A stretch of 64,000 nt of DNA from JAVJUS01 sp040220455 (GCA_040220455.1 JAVJUS010000018.1:1-64000), one strand, 5' to 3'; shown: positions 36,417 through 47,516, counted from the first letter of the stretch. Made by a program: numbers and translations. The notes: generated by a model not told the origin, from the letters alone.

Positions 36417-37616
36417 GTGACCGCCACCGCCGACCGCGCCGATCCGACCAAGCGCAATGTCGTCCTGCTCGCGCTATGCCAGGCGTTCGGCATGTCGGGC
36501 AACTCGATCATCATGACCGTGTCGGCGCTGACCGGCGTGATGCTCGCCCAGGACGACTCGCTGGCGACCCTGCCGCTGGCGCTTCAGTTCACCGCGACGA
36601 TGGCCGGCACCTTCCCGGCGGCCTTCCTGATGCGCCGGTTCGGCCGGCGGGCCGGCTTCTCCGTCGGGGCGCTGCTCGGCGTGGCGGGGGCCGGGCTCGC
36701 GGTCCACGCGATCATGATCGGCGACTTCGCGCTGTTCTGCGTGGCCGCGCTGCCGATCGGCGTGTTCAACACCTTCGTCCAGTACTTCCGCTTCGCGGCC
36801 GCCGACACGGCGAGCGAGGCCTTCAAGCCGCGCGCGATCAGCCTCGTCCTGGCGGGTGGCGTGGTCGCCGCCATCGCGGGGCCCCAGCTCGCCATCTGGA
36901 CGCGCGAGCTCCTGGCGCCCGTGCTCTTCGCGGGGTGCTACGTCGCGATCGGCGCCTTGTGCCTGGTCGTCCTCGCGCTGCTGCAGTTCATCGAGATCCC
37001 GCGCCTGACCGCCGCCCAGCGCGCCGACAGCGGCCGACCGCTCAAGGAGATCGCGCGCCAGCCCGTCTTCCTGGTCGCCGTGCTCGCCGCGGCGGTGGGT
37101 TATGGCTCCATGTCGCTGGTCATGACGGCGACGCCGATCGCCATGGTCGCCTGCGGCTTCGTGTTCGACAGCGCCGCCTCGGTCATCCAGTGGCACGCGC
37201 TGGCGATGTTCCTGCCCAGTTTCTTCACCGGCTCGCTGATCGCGCGATTCGGCGCGCCCAACGTGATCCTGGCCGGTGGCGCGCTGATCCTGGCCTGCCT
37301 GGGCATCAACATCTCCGGCGTGACATACATCCAGTTCTGGTCGGCGCTGGTGCTGCTGGGCCTCGGCTGGAACTTCATGTTCGTCGGCGGCACGACCCTG
37401 GCGACGGAGACCTATACGACGTCGGAGCGGGCGAAGACCCAGGCGCTCAACGACTTCCTCGTGTTCACGACCGTCGCGGCGGCGTCGTTCTCTTCTGCCG
37501 CGCTGCACAGCAATCTCGGCTGGATCGCCGTCAACCTGGGTGTCGCGCCGCCGCTCGCGCTCGCGGTGGCGGCCGTTTTCTGGCTCAAGTCCAGGGGGCG
37601 CACGGCGTCTGCCTGA
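36417..37616 (+). CDS. MFS transporter of unknown substrate
   Basis: A 399-residue transporter with about twelve membrane segments. It starts at GTG with GAGGAG upstream. The first helix is VVLLALCQAFGMSGNSIIMTVSALTG; the inter-helix motif MRRFGRRAGFSVGALLG is the MFS signature between helices 2 and 3. It resembles the group of small MFS exporters often annotated near hppA in alphaproteobacteria. The substrate cannot be inferred. The gene lies 110 bases after the FliL-like gene and 195 bases before hppA. Confidence 0.8.
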   Translation: MTATADRADPTKRNVVLLALCQAFGMSGNSIIMTVSALTGVMLAQDDSLATLPLALQFTATMAGTFPAAFLMRRFGRRAGFSVGALLGVAGAGLAVHAIMIGDFALFCVAALPIGVFNTFVQYFRFAAADTASEAFKPRAISLVLAGGVVAAIAGPQLAIWTRELLAPVLFAGCYVAIGALCLVVLALLQFIEIPRLTAAQRADSGRPLKEIARQPVFLVAVLAAAVGYGSMSLVMTATPIAMVACGFVFDSAASVIQWHALAMFLPSFFTGSLIARFGAPNVILAGGALILACLGINISGVTYIQFWSALVLLGLGWNFMFVGGTTLATETYTTSERAKTQALNDFLVFTTVAAASFSSAALHSNLGWIAVNLGVAPPLALAVAAVFWLKSRGRTASA

Positions 37617-37811
37617 GCCGATTGCGGGCCGCGTGGCGGCTTTGTGCATCGCGGAACGGCCGTGCCACCATCTTGTTGCCTCGGTGGTGGGCATCTGGCA
37701 TTTTCCCGGCGCCTCGCGGGGCGGGGCGGGCGACTCCCGGGGAGGGTGCCGCCCGCCGGTCCCCTTCCGCCGCTCCGCGGACAGGCCCTCGGGAAGCCAG
37801 GGGAACAATCA

Positions 37812-39935
<2,124 letters not shown>

Positions 39936-40029
39936 TCCGTGTCGAGGGGCGCCGGGCCCGCGCGGTCCGGCGTCCCGGCGGGCACGATCGCGGAAATCGG
40001 CCGCCCCCGGGCACCGATCCCGATACCAC

Positions 40030-40062
40030 AAAGGCGCCGGTCCATGACGGATCGGCGCCTTT
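40030..40062. terminator. Bidirectional terminator, hppA/bamE
   Basis: AAAGGCGCCG and CGGCGCCTTT pair over ten bases around a 13-base loop, with A and T runs on the outer sides. It lies 94 bases after hppA and 71 bases from the bamE stop. Confidence 0.85.
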
Positions 40063-40133
40063 CGTCTTCGCTCGGTGCGGGGCAGGGGGCAGCGGCCGAC
40101 GGCCGCGGCGGCGCGCGGCCGGTGGTTCCCGGA

Positions 40134-40592
40134 TCAGTTGCCCGTCGTGTTGAAGCGCCCGAGATTGCCCAGGAACTGCTCCAGGATGCCGATCTCCCGT
40201 CCGCGGGTCGGGGTCTCGCGCTCGACCAGCTCGACGTCGCGGGCGTCCTCGAGATCGAGTTCCTCGAGCTCGGCGACGCGGCCCGTGTCGTCGAAGGCGA
40301 TGCGCACGACCCGCCGCTCGGTCACCGAGGGGGCGAGGAACGCGCGCTGGCGCGTACGCTGGCCGATGTAGTACCAGACGGTCTCGTCGAAGGTGGCGAC
40401 GCTGGTCGGCGGGCCCAGGATCGAGCGGACCTCGTCCTGCGTCGACTGGCCGGCGGCGACCTGCTCCAATCGCCGATCCTCGACCAGATTGCCGCGCGTG
40501 GCGACCTGCTGCGTGCAGCCGGCAGACAGCGCGATCAGCGCCATGCCCCCGACGACGAGGCCGAAGGACCTCCCGCGCTTGACCACCGTCAT
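40134..40592 (-). CDS. bamE: Outer-membrane assembly lipoprotein BamE (SmpA/OmlA)
   Basis: A small lipoprotein of the BAM complex that inserts beta-barrels in the outer membrane. The 152-residue protein has a signal peptide with lipobox LSAGC (Cys26) and the SmpA/OmlA domain: GNLVEDRRLEQVAAGQSTQDEVRSILGPPTSVATFDETVWYYIGQR, then VVRIAFDDTGRVAELEELD. Length and motif order are normal for alphaproteobacteria. It faces away from the cbp3-type gene, with 159 bases between the two starts. Confidence 0.93.
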   Translation of the reverse strand: MTVVKRGRSFGLVVGGMALIALSAGCTQQVATRGNLVEDRRLEQVAAGQSTQDEVRSILGPPTSVATFDETVWYYIGQRTRQRAFLAPSVTERRVVRIAFDDTGRVAELEELDLEDARDVELVERETPTRGREIGILEQFLGNLGRFNTTGN

Positions 40593-40751
40593 GATCGACC
40601 CCGCTCCCGCTTCCCGGCTGCGTTCCCCCGTCCCGGCGATCCTTCGCGGTCGATTGACCGCGGGACCGGGCCGTCCCATCTGGACGGGACCACATCATGG
40701 TCGCCGCCGGCCGGCTGTCAACGCCCGGCCTGTCGCCGGCGCTTCGAGAGG

Positions 40752-41327
40752 ATGACCGCCCCCGTGTCGCTCTTTTCCCGACTGCGCCGCGGCACCGATC
40801 CCGCCCGGACCGCCGCGCCGGAGCTCTACACGGCGCTGGTGGAGCGCGCGCGCGCTCCGGACTTCTACCGGACGCTCGGCGTGCCGGACACGGTCGACGG
40901 CCGGTTCGACCTGATCGTGCTGCACGCCCATCTGCTCTTCCGGCGCCTGCGCGGCGGGGGCGAGGCGGCCGAGCGGCTGTCGCAGGCCGTCTTCGACTAC
41001 ATGATGAGCGACATGGACCGGAACCTGCGCGAGATGGGGGTCGGCGACCTGGGCGTGGGCAAGCGGATCAAGGCGATGGCGCGCGCCTACTACGGTCGGG
41101 CCCGGGCCTATGACGCCGCGCTCGACGATCCGGCGCCCGGCGCCCTTGCCGGCGCGCTCGCCCGGAACCTGCTTCCCGCCGACGCACCGGCGGATGCCCC
41201 GGCGGCCGCCGGCCTCGCCGATTACGTGCGGCGTTCGATCCGTGTGCTGGCCGACTGTCCGACCGAGGGGCTCCTGGCCGGCGAGGTCGCCTTCGCCGAG
41301 CCGGTCGCGGCGCCGGAACCGGCCTGA
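40752..41327 (+). CDS. Ubiquinol-cytochrome c chaperone family protein
   Basis: A 191-residue protein of the CBP3/UQCC1 family, assembly factors for the cytochrome bc1 complex. Family pieces are YRTLGVPDTVDGRFDLIVLHAHLLFRRL, LSQAVFDYMMSDMDRNLREMGVGDLGVGKRIKAMARAYYGRARAYDAAL, and LADYVRRSIRVL. The C-terminal tail is Ala/Pro-rich. GAGAGG abuts the ATG directly, so the start is slightly uncertain. It comes first in a set with yceD, rpmF, plsX and fabH, an arrangement conserved in this clade. Confidence 0.9.
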   Translation: MTAPVSLFSRLRRGTDPARTAAPELYTALVERARAPDFYRTLGVPDTVDGRFDLIVLHAHLLFRRLRGGGEAAERLSQAVFDYMMSDMDRNLREMGVGDLGVGKRIKAMARAYYGRARAYDAALDDPAPGALAGALARNLLPADAPADAPAAAGLADYVRRSIRVLADCPTEGLLAGEVAFAEPVAAPEPA

Positions 41328-41350
41328 GCGCGAGTCGGAGGGCGGGATCC

Positions 41351-41938
41351 ATGGCGCGCTCGAAGACGATACCGGAGGGGACGGTCGCGCCGGCGCCATC
41401 GCCCGAGTTCTCCCGGCCAGTCGCCGTCGCCGCGCTCGGCGGTCGCGACGAGGTGCGCGAACTCTTGGCCACGCCCGCCGAATGCGCGGCGCTCGCGCCG
41501 CGCCTCGGCGTCGACCGCCTCGACCGGCTGGTGGCGCGGCTGACCGTGGGATTGCGCCAGGCCGGCCGCGCGGTCGCCGTGCGCGGCACGGTCACGGCGG
41601 CGGTGACGCGGACCTGCGTGGTGACGCTGGAGCCCTTCGACTCCGAGGTCGAGGAGGCGATCGAGACCCTGTTCGTCGCCGGTCTGGACGACACCGCCGG
41701 TGTCGGGGAGATCGAGGTCGACGCGGTGGAGGCTATCGATACCGAGCCGCTCATGGGTGGTCGGATCGATCTGGGCGAGCTCGTGGTACAGTGCCTTTCA
41801 CTCGCGCTCGACCCGCATCCGCGGGCGCCCGGCGCGGCCGTCGATCCGGTCTGGACGGCCGATGAAGCGCCGGAGCCGGAGCCCGAGAAACGGGTCCTTG
41901 GCGACGTCGCCCGCATCCGGCGGGGGGCGCGGCGGTGA
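41351..41938 (+). CDS. yceD: DUF177 (YceD) family protein
   Basis: A 195-residue YceD/DUF177 protein, found beside rpmF in most bacteria and linked to 23S rRNA and ribosome assembly. The domain is visible in RLTVGLRQAGRAVAVRGTVTAAVTRTCVVTLEPFDSEVEEAIETLFV, then DAVEAIDTEPLMGGRIDLGELVVQCLSLALDPHPRAPGA. The CVVTLEPF stretch and the acidic C-terminal region are typical. It lies 23 bases after the chaperone gene and is followed by a hairpin and rpmF. Confidence 0.88.
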   Translation: MARSKTIPEGTVAPAPSPEFSRPVAVAALGGRDEVRELLATPAECAALAPRLGVDRLDRLVARLTVGLRQAGRAVAVRGTVTAAVTRTCVVTLEPFDSEVEEAIETLFVAGLDDTAGVGEIEVDAVEAIDTEPLMGGRIDLGELVVQCLSLALDPHPRAPGAAVDPVWTADEAPEPEPEKRVLGDVARIRRGARR

Positions 41939-41982
41939 ACCCTTGCCCGCCCCGGGGAATTCAGCTAATTAGGGCCTCTGAG

Positions 41983-42008
41983 AGGCGGCCTCATCGGGGC
42001 CGCCTTTT
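41983..42008 (+). terminator. Hairpin with T-tail just before rpmF
   Basis: AGGCGGCC-TCATCGG-GGCCGCCT followed by TTT and GAAATCG is an eight-base-pair stem that looks like an intrinsic terminator. It ends 20 bases before the rpmF ATG, so it would either end yceD transcripts or attenuate or control rpmF expression from the leader. Confidence 0.7.
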
Positions 42009-42028
42009 GAAATCGAAGGTTGTTGACG

Positions 42029-42214
42029 ATGGCAGTTCCCAAGAAGAAGACGTCGAAGTCGCGGCGCGACATGCGGCGTGCTCATGATTCCGTCAAGCCC
42101 GACGCCTATGTCGAGAGCGCGGATAGCGGCGAGATGGTGCGTCCGCACCACGTCGACCTCAAGACCGGCATGTATCGCGGCCGTCAGGTCCTGGACATCA
42201 AGCGTCCGCGCTGA
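42029..42214 (+). CDS. rpmF: 50S ribosomal protein L32
   Basis: A 61-residue L32 protein: MAVPKKKTSKSRRDMRRAHDS is the family signature, and the C-terminus has PHHVDLKTGMYRGRQVLDIKRPR. It lacks the four zinc cysteines of some L32 forms, the usual C-minus type in alphaproteobacteria. The ATG at 42029 follows AAGG; an in-frame ATG nine bases earlier is unlikely. A hairpin sits directly in its leader. Confidence 0.97.
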   Translation: MAVPKKKTSKSRRDMRRAHDSVKPDAYVESADSGEMVRPHHVDLKTGMYRGRQVLDIKRPR

Positions 42215-42249
42215 GTCCGGACCGACATCGGCGCGACGTGCCGAGGAAG

Positions 42250-42286
42250 GGCCGCCGGCGACCCCGAGGTCGATCTCCCGGCGGCC
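42250..42286. other. Inverted repeat between rpmF and plsX
   Basis: GGCCGCCGG and CCGGCGGCC can pair over nine bases around a 19-base loop. No U-tract follows, so it may be an RNA-stability or pausing element rather than an intrinsic terminator. Confidence 0.5.
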
Positions 42287-42346
42287 CCGGCGACCGCGAG
42301 GGACCGTGCCGAGCGCCGTAGCGAGCGATAGCGACAGGCCGATTGG

Positions 42347-43432
42347 ATGACCGCGCGCCCGGGATCGGAGCGTCTGACCATCGCGCTCGACGCCATGGGG
42401 GGCGACAAGGCCCCGGCCATGGTGATCGCGGGCGCGGAAATCGCGCGCAAGCGTCATCCGGATCTGCGCTTCCTGATCTTCGGCGACGAGGCACGCATCC
42501 TGCCGCTGCTCAAGCGCCGCAAGAAGCTGGCCGCGCTGGTCGAGATCCGTCACTGCACCGAGGTGGTGACCAACGACATGCGGCCGTCGGTGGCGCTGCG
42601 CACCGGGCGGGCGACGAGCATGCGCCTGGCTCTCGACGCCGTCGCGTCGGGGGAGGCGGCGTGTGCGGTGTCGGCCGGCAATACCGGCGCGCTGATGGCG
42701 ATGGCCAAGTTCGTGCTCAAGACGCTGCCGAACATCGATCGGCCGGCGATCGCGTCGTTCTTTCCGACGCTGCGGGGGGAGAGCGCGATGCTCGACCTCG
42801 GCGCCAATGTCGACTGCGATCCGGAAAACCTGGTTCAGTTCGCCATCATGGGCTCGGTCTTCGCCAAGGCGGTGCTGAACCTGGAGCGGCCGAGCGTGGG
42901 CGTGCTCAACATCGGCGCGGAGGCCCTGAAGGGCAACGAGACCGTCAAGGAGGCGGCCGCGAGGCTGCGCGGGATCGAGCTGCCGGGCACATTCCACGGA
43001 TTCGTGGAGGGCAATGACGTGCCGGCCGGCACGGTCGACGTGGTCGTCACCGACGGCTTCACCGGCAATGTCGCGCTCAAGATCGCGGAAGGCACGGCGA
43101 AGCTCTATACGGAGTGGCTGCGCCGGACCTTCCGGTCGTCGATCGCGGCGCGGCTGGGCTACCTCCTGGCGCGCAACGCCTTCGCCAAGCTGCGCAAGCG
43201 CGCCGATCCGCGCCAATACAACGGCGCCATGTTCCTGGGACTGAGGGGTATCTGCGTGAAGAGCCACGGCGGGACCGACGCGAAGGGATTCGCCAATGCG
43301 GTCGACGTCGCGGTCGATCTCGTGCGCCACCGCTTCAACGACACGGTGACGCGGGAGATGGAGCGCTACGCCCGGTCCGCGCCGCAACCGCCGGTCACGG
43401 ATCTGCCGCCGGCGGGAGCGGCGACGGCATGA
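42347..43432 (+). CDS. plsX: Phosphate acyltransferase PlsX
   Basis: Converts acyl-ACP to acyl-phosphate for phospholipid synthesis. The 361-residue protein has IALDAMGGDKAPAMVIAGAEIA, SMRLALDAVASGEAACAVSAGNTGALMAMAKFVLKTLPNIDRPAI, MLDLGANVDCDPENLVQFAIMG, VGVLNIGAEALKGNETVKEAA and NAFAKLRKRADPRQYNGAMFLGLRGICVKSHGGTD. Its stop overlaps the ATG of fabH (ATGA). Confidence 0.96.
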   Translation: MTARPGSERLTIALDAMGGDKAPAMVIAGAEIARKRHPDLRFLIFGDEARILPLLKRRKKLAALVEIRHCTEVVTNDMRPSVALRTGRATSMRLALDAVASGEAACAVSAGNTGALMAMAKFVLKTLPNIDRPAIASFFPTLRGESAMLDLGANVDCDPENLVQFAIMGSVFAKAVLNLERPSVGVLNIGAEALKGNETVKEAAARLRGIELPGTFHGFVEGNDVPAGTVDVVVTDGFTGNVALKIAEGTAKLYTEWLRRTFRSSIAARLGYLLARNAFAKLRKRADPRQYNGAMFLGLRGICVKSHGGTDAKGFANAVDVAVDLVRHRFNDTVTREMERYARSAPQPPVTDLPPAGAATA

Positions 43433-44406
43433 CGACGCGCCGGTCGATCGTCGCGGGCATCGGCTCCTACCTGCCCCAGCGCGTGGTCACGAACGACGAA
43501 CTCGCGACCATGGTCGACACGTCGGACGAATGGATCGTCCAGCGTACCGGCATCAAGGAGCGCCATTTCGTCGGCGCGACGGAGAAGACCTCCGACATGG
43601 CGCTCGCCGCGGCCCGGCCAGCGCTGGCCATGGCCGGGCTCGACCCTCGCGACCTCGATCTCATCGTCCTGGCGACGACGACGCCGGACCAGACCTTCCC
43701 GGCGACGGCCGCGACCGTGCAGGCGGAGCTGGGCATGACGCGCGGCACGGCCTTCGACGTACAGGCCGTATGCACCGGCTTCATCTATGCCCTGTCGGTC
43801 GCCGACGCGATGCTTAGATGCGGCCATGGCGCGACCGCCCTGGTGATCGGGGCGGAGAGCTTCTCGCGCATCCTCGACTTCGCGGACCGCTCGACCTGCG
43901 TGCTGTTCGGCGACGGGGCCGGCGCGGTCGTCCTGACGGCCGGCGAGGGGGACGGTACTGTCGCCGACCGGGGCGTGCTGTCGACCCATCTGCATACCGA
44001 CGGGCGTCAGCGCGAGCACCTGTACGTCGATGGAGGCCCGTCGACGACCGGCACGGTCGGCCATGTCCGCATGAACGGCCGGGAGGTCTTCAAGCACGCG
44101 GTCGTCAATCTGGCTCAAGTCGTTGACGAGGCGATGGAAGCCAACGGCCTGACCTACGACGCGATCGACTGGCTGATCCCGCACCAGGCCAACCGCCGGA
44201 TCATCGAGGCGACGGCCCGCAAGCTCGGCCTGTCGCCCGAGCGCGTGGTCATGACGGTCGAGCGCCACGCCAATACCTCGGCCGCTTCGGTGCCGCTCGC
44301 CCTGACCGAGGCTGTCGCCGACGGCCGGATCAAGCAGGGTGACCTGCTGCTGCTCGAGGCCATGGGCGGGGGCTTTACCTGGGGCTCGGCGCTGGTGCGC
44401 TGGTGA
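43429..44406 (+). CDS. fabH: 3-Oxoacyl-ACP synthase III (FabH)
   Basis: Starts fatty acid chains by condensing acetyl-CoA with malonyl-ACP. The 325-residue protein carries the full catalytic triad: Cys115 in DVQAVCTGFIYAL, His252 in LIPHQANRRIIEA and Asn282 in VERHANTSAASVPLAL. ACP-binding QANRR is intact. It overlaps plsX, giving the conserved rpmF-plsX-fabH order. Confidence 0.97.
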   Translation: MTTRRSIVAGIGSYLPQRVVTNDELATMVDTSDEWIVQRTGIKERHFVGATEKTSDMALAAARPALAMAGLDPRDLDLIVLATTTPDQTFPATAATVQAELGMTRGTAFDVQAVCTGFIYALSVADAMLRCGHGATALVIGAESFSRILDFADRSTCVLFGDGAGAVVLTAGEGDGTVADRGVLSTHLHTDGRQREHLYVDGGPSTTGTVGHVRMNGREVFKHAVVNLAQVVDEAMEANGLTYDAIDWLIPHQANRRIIEATARKLGLSPERVVMTVERHANTSAASVPLALTEAVADGRIKQGDLLLLEAMGGGFTWGSALVRW

Positions 44407-44437
44407 TCGTCCGCGATACAGGCTCCGGTATGCGTAC

Positions 44438-44473
44438 GGCCGGATTCGTGACGTAACGGTGGCAAATCCGGCC
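44438..44473. other. Inverted repeat between fabH and ihfA
   Basis: GGCCGGATT and AATCCGGCC form a perfect nine-base-pair stem with an 18-base loop, 31 bases after the fabH stop. No T-run follows. It may terminate or stabilise the fabH transcript, or be an operator upstream of the ihfA promoter. Confidence 0.5.
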
Positions 44474-44506
44474 GACGCATTAAGGACCCCGGTCAAACCT
44501 CTGGAA

Positions 44507-44535
44507 TTGACGGGTTATCAAGCGGGCATTAACGT
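44507..44535 (+). promoter_or_regulatory. Candidate sigma-70 promoter of ihfA
   Basis: TTGACG, 17 bases, TAACGT, ending 30 bases before the ihfA start. The -35 is strong and the -10 weak but acceptable for alphaproteobacteria. Confidence 0.5.
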
Positions 44536-44565
44536 GTCGCTCCAAGGCATTGCGAGGAGGGCGGC

Positions 44566-44886
44566 ATGGGCGACCAAACGGTCACGCGCGCGGAGCTGAG
44601 CGAAGCCGTCTACGAAGAGGTGGGGCTGTCTCGTAACGAGTCGGCCGAGCTCGTGGAAACGGTGCTCGACGAGATCGCGGGCGCGCTGGAAGAGGGCGAG
44701 GTCGTGAAGATCTCGTCCTTCGGCAGCTTCGCGGTCCGCCAGAAGGGCGAGCGGGTCGGCCGCAACCCGAAGACCGGGGAGGAGGTGCCGATCCTGCCGC
44801 GCCGCGTCCTGGTCTTCCGCGCCTCCCACGTTCTCAAGGACCGCATCAACGCGACCCTGTCGCCGCGGCACGAGGGTGCGGCGTGA
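44566..44886 (+). CDS. ihfA: Integration host factor subunit alpha
   Basis: A DNA-bending HU-family protein of 106 residues that forms a heterodimer with IhfB. Family pieces are TVTRAELSEAVYEEVGLSRNESAELVETVLDEI, VVKISSFGSFAVRQKGERVGRNPKTGEEVPILPRRVLVFRASHVLKDRIN. The arm Pro in RNPKTGEEVPI is present. GAGGAGGG precedes the ATG. Its TGA overlaps the GTG start of the MerR gene (GTGA), a conserved pairing in proteobacteria. Confidence 0.95.
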   Translation: MGDQTVTRAELSEAVYEEVGLSRNESAELVETVLDEIAGALEEGEVVKISSFGSFAVRQKGERVGRNPKTGEEVPILPRRVLVFRASHVLKDRINATLSPRHEGAA

Positions 44887-45470
44887 CCGTGTCCGAGACC
44901 TCGGACAGCTCGGACGGCGACGCCCGCGGACGGGGCGCGCGCAAGTCGGCGACGGCGTACCGCACGATCAGCGAGGTTTCCGAAGCCCTCGACGTGCCCC
45001 AGCACGTCCTGCGGTTCTGGGAGACCAAGTTCACGCAGGTGCGCCCGCTCAAGCGCGGCGGCGGCCGGCGCTACTATCGCCCGGAAGACATCCGCCTTCT
45101 CCAGAAGATCCAGAAGCTCCTCTACGAGGACGGCTACACGATCAAGGGCGTCCAGCGGCTGCTGCGCGAGGGCAAGGTCGCGGAAGACCGGCAGACCGCC
45201 GTCGAGGAAGTCGCCGATCTGTTCGGTGTCGAGGGGGCGGAGGGGGCCGGCCGGGCGATCCGCCGCGAGCCCGGAGAGCCGGGCGGCGAGGATGGCGACG
45301 CGGCTGCGGAAGGTGCGGCTTCAGTGGTCGTCGAGGGTGGCGCCGCGCGCGCCACGGAAGAGGCCGGGTCGCTCTCTCCAGCCTTGCGTTCGGAGCTCGA
45401 GGGCCTGCTCGAGGAGCTGCGCGCCCTTCGTGACGAACTCACCGACGACACCGATCGCGCGGACGGCTGA
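44883..45470 (+). CDS. MerR-family transcriptional regulator
   Basis: A 195-residue protein with the MerR helix-turn-helix near residues 24-95: YRTISEVSEALDVPQHVLRFWETKF, RPLKRGGGRRYYRPEDIRLLQKIQKLLYEDGYTIKGVQRLL. The C-terminal half is Gly/Ala/Glu-rich and ends in a predicted coiled coil (LRSELEGLLEELRALRDELTDD). It belongs to the group encoded next to ihfA; the effector is unknown and no metal-binding Cys pattern is seen. It is translationally coupled to ihfA. Confidence 0.9.
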   Translation: MTVSETSDSSDGDARGRGARKSATAYRTISEVSEALDVPQHVLRFWETKFTQVRPLKRGGGRRYYRPEDIRLLQKIQKLLYEDGYTIKGVQRLLREGKVAEDRQTAVEEVADLFGVEGAEGAGRAIRREPGEPGGEDGDAAAEGAASVVVEGGAARATEEAGSLSPALRSELEGLLEELRALRDELTDDTDRADG

Positions 45471-45606
45471 TCGTCCCGGACGGATGGCCCGGCGCGTCGT
45501 CTCGGCCGGTCGTCGATCCGCGTTGTCGGGCGTTGTCACGGCCAGGGTCGGCGCGTATAGTCCGCCCGCTCGATACGGCAGCGCCCCGGCGCGCCCATCG
45601 ACCGGT

Positions 45607-45683
45607 CGGAGCGTAGCGCAGTCTGGTAGCGCACCACACTGGGGGTGTGGGGGTCGTGGGTTCGAATCCCGCCGCTCCGACCA
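45607..45683 (+). tRNA. tRNA-Pro (anticodon GGG)
   Basis: A 77-base cloverleaf with encoded CCA. The acceptor stem is CGGAGCG/CGCTCCG with discriminator A, the D-arm contains AGCGCAG...GGTAGCGC, the anticodon stem-loop is CCACA-CTGGGGG-TGTGG with anticodon GGG, and the T-arm carries GGTTCGAATCC. It reads proline codon CCC. It stands alone between the MerR gene and the DMFA-like gene. Confidence 0.97.
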
Positions 45684-45945
45684 TTTTACTCGATGTCGCG
45701 AAGCATTTCCGCGTCCGCCGCCTCACCGCGCGAGTGTCAGCCCTGGCGCGGCGCCCGTATCGAAAGATCTACGGCGATCGGGTGATCGGCATGCCGATCC
45801 GCGATATCCGACATCGGCCTTTTCGCGATAAGGCGATCTGTCGAATGCGCACCCGACTCCCCTTCGGAACGCTTGGCGCATCGACGGCGTAACTCGCACT
45901 GTTCACGACCGTGTGACCTTCCCGTCCACCGTCGAGAAAAGAACA

Positions 45946-47493
45946 ATGGCCGCACGCGTCTTGGAAACGATCGTCGATCTCCTGAAGGGCGGAACGACGG
46001 AGCGGATGCTGACCATCGGCGCCGCGATCGCCGGGATCGGAACCGTCGCCGCGGTCATTACCGTGCTGACGCCCATGCTGCTGCCGATGCAGGTCGTGGA
46101 GGTCGCGCTCGCGGTGCTGCTGGCCGCGAATGCCCTCGGCGCGGCGGTCGTCGCGATCGCCTCGCTCCAGCTCCGGCGCTACCGGTCCGGCGGACCCTAT
46201 CGCAAGCCGCTCGGCCCGCTTGCGGCCTTCGGCGCGGCCAAGTCGGTCGCGCTCGGCAACGCGCTGGCGCTGTTCGTCCACGCCGAGACGCCGGTCACCG
46301 CCCGGCTCGTGCGCTTCGGCGCGGAGAAGGAAGTCGTTGCCGACCGGGTCCTCGATCTCGCGGCCACGCCCCGGAGCGCGGTCTTCGATCGCCGGCGCGG
46401 CTACGACTGGCCGGAGACGGCGCGCGTCGCGACCGACGGGCTGCGGCCGGGCCTTCATGCGGTCGAGCTGGCCTCGACCACGGATCCGGGCCGGCGCTGG
46501 GCGGTGCCGATGATCGTCAAGCCGCGGACGGCGCCCGACGTGGCTGTCGTCCTGAGCACGAATACCTGGGAGGCCTACAACACCTATGGCGGCCTCTCGA
46601 ACTACGAAAACTTCCACCTGTTCCGGGCGCTGCACTGGATCATCCGGCACACGCACGCGCTGCCGCGCTACTACTGGCCGACCCTGACGGACCGCCGGCC
46701 GAACGACATCGTCAGCGAGGAGCTGCTGAGCTGCGAGACGCCGGACGCCGACCATCATTCCAGGCTGATCGGCGCCGAGTGGCCTGTGCTCGCCTATCTG
46801 GAGCGCCAGGGCGTCGACTACGGCGTCTATTCCGACGACGACCTGGTCCGCGACCCGACGCTGGCGCAGGCCCGGCTCCTGATCCTCGCCGGCCACGCCG
46901 AGTACTGGACCGGGGAAATGGCCTATGCCCTGGAGCGCTATGTCGCGTCCGGCGGCCATGTCGTCATCGCCGCGGGCAACCCGCTGTTCCGGCGCGTGGA
47001 TCGGATCCCGGGCGGGCTGATCGTCGATCCGCTGCCGCCGTCGGAGGAGGCGGTGACCCGCCTGATCGGGACCTTCTACACCGACAATGGCAAGTTCACC
47101 TCCGCGCCGCTCACGGTTGACCGGCCGGATCACTGGATCTTCGCGGGCGCGGAGGTCGAGGCCGACCAGGTGATCGGCGCCCGCTCGGGCTTCCGGCCCT
47201 GGCAGGACGACCGCCGCCACGAGGACGGCGCCAGCGGTGTATTCACCCAGAAGGTCGGCTTCGGCTCCGGCGCCTTCGAGATCCTGGCCACGGGTCTCAA
47301 CGAGGAGGGGCCGGCCCATGTGGTCTTCCGCGAGACGGAAGCGGGCGGCTGGATCTTCAATGCGTCGGCCGCGGCCTTCTCCTGCTGCCTGGATCGCGAT
47401 CCGGTCATCGCCAGGATGATGGACAACCTGCTGGAGTCGGCCCTCCACAGCGAGCGCGCAGCCCCGCGCCCCGCCACGCGCCTGGTCGGCTGA
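45946..47493 (+). CDS. Membrane-anchored N,N-dimethylformamidase-like protein
   Basis: A 515-residue protein. Two hydrophobic helices lie near the N-terminus (MLTIGAAIAGIGTVAAVITVL and VVEVALAVLLAANALGAAVVAI, residues about 22-66). A beta-rich segment follows (about 85-190). From residue 195 the sequence resembles the C-terminal region of the large subunit of N,N-dimethylformamidase: DVAVVLSTNTWEAYNTYGGLSNYENF, ILAGHAEYWTGEMAYALERYVASGGHVVIAAGNPLF. That fold is a glutamine-amidotransferase-like domain in a Fe-dependent amidase; whether the metal ligands are kept here cannot be judged by eye. The substrate is unknown. The ATG at 45946 was preferred to GTG at 45913. It converges on the GH65 gene with only 23 bases between. 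Confidence 0.75.
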   Translation: MAARVLETIVDLLKGGTTERMLTIGAAIAGIGTVAAVITVLTPMLLPMQVVEVALAVLLAANALGAAVVAIASLQLRRYRSGGPYRKPLGPLAAFGAAKSVALGNALALFVHAETPVTARLVRFGAEKEVVADRVLDLAATPRSAVFDRRRGYDWPETARVATDGLRPGLHAVELASTTDPGRRWAVPMIVKPRTAPDVAVVLSTNTWEAYNTYGGLSNYENFHLFRALHWIIRHTHALPRYYWPTLTDRRPNDIVSEELLSCETPDADHHSRLIGAEWPVLAYLERQGVDYGVYSDDDLVRDPTLAQARLLILAGHAEYWTGEMAYALERYVASGGHVVIAAGNPLFRRVDRIPGGLIVDPLPPSEEAVTRLIGTFYTDNGKFTSAPLTVDRPDHWIFAGAEVEADQVIGARSGFRPWQDDRRHEDGASGVFTQKVGFGSGAFEILATGLNEEGPAHVVFRETEAGGWIFNASAAAFSCCLDRDPVIARMMDNLLESALHSERAAPRPATRLVG

Positions 47494-47516
47494 GCGGCCC
47501 CCGACCCGGCCGGCTC

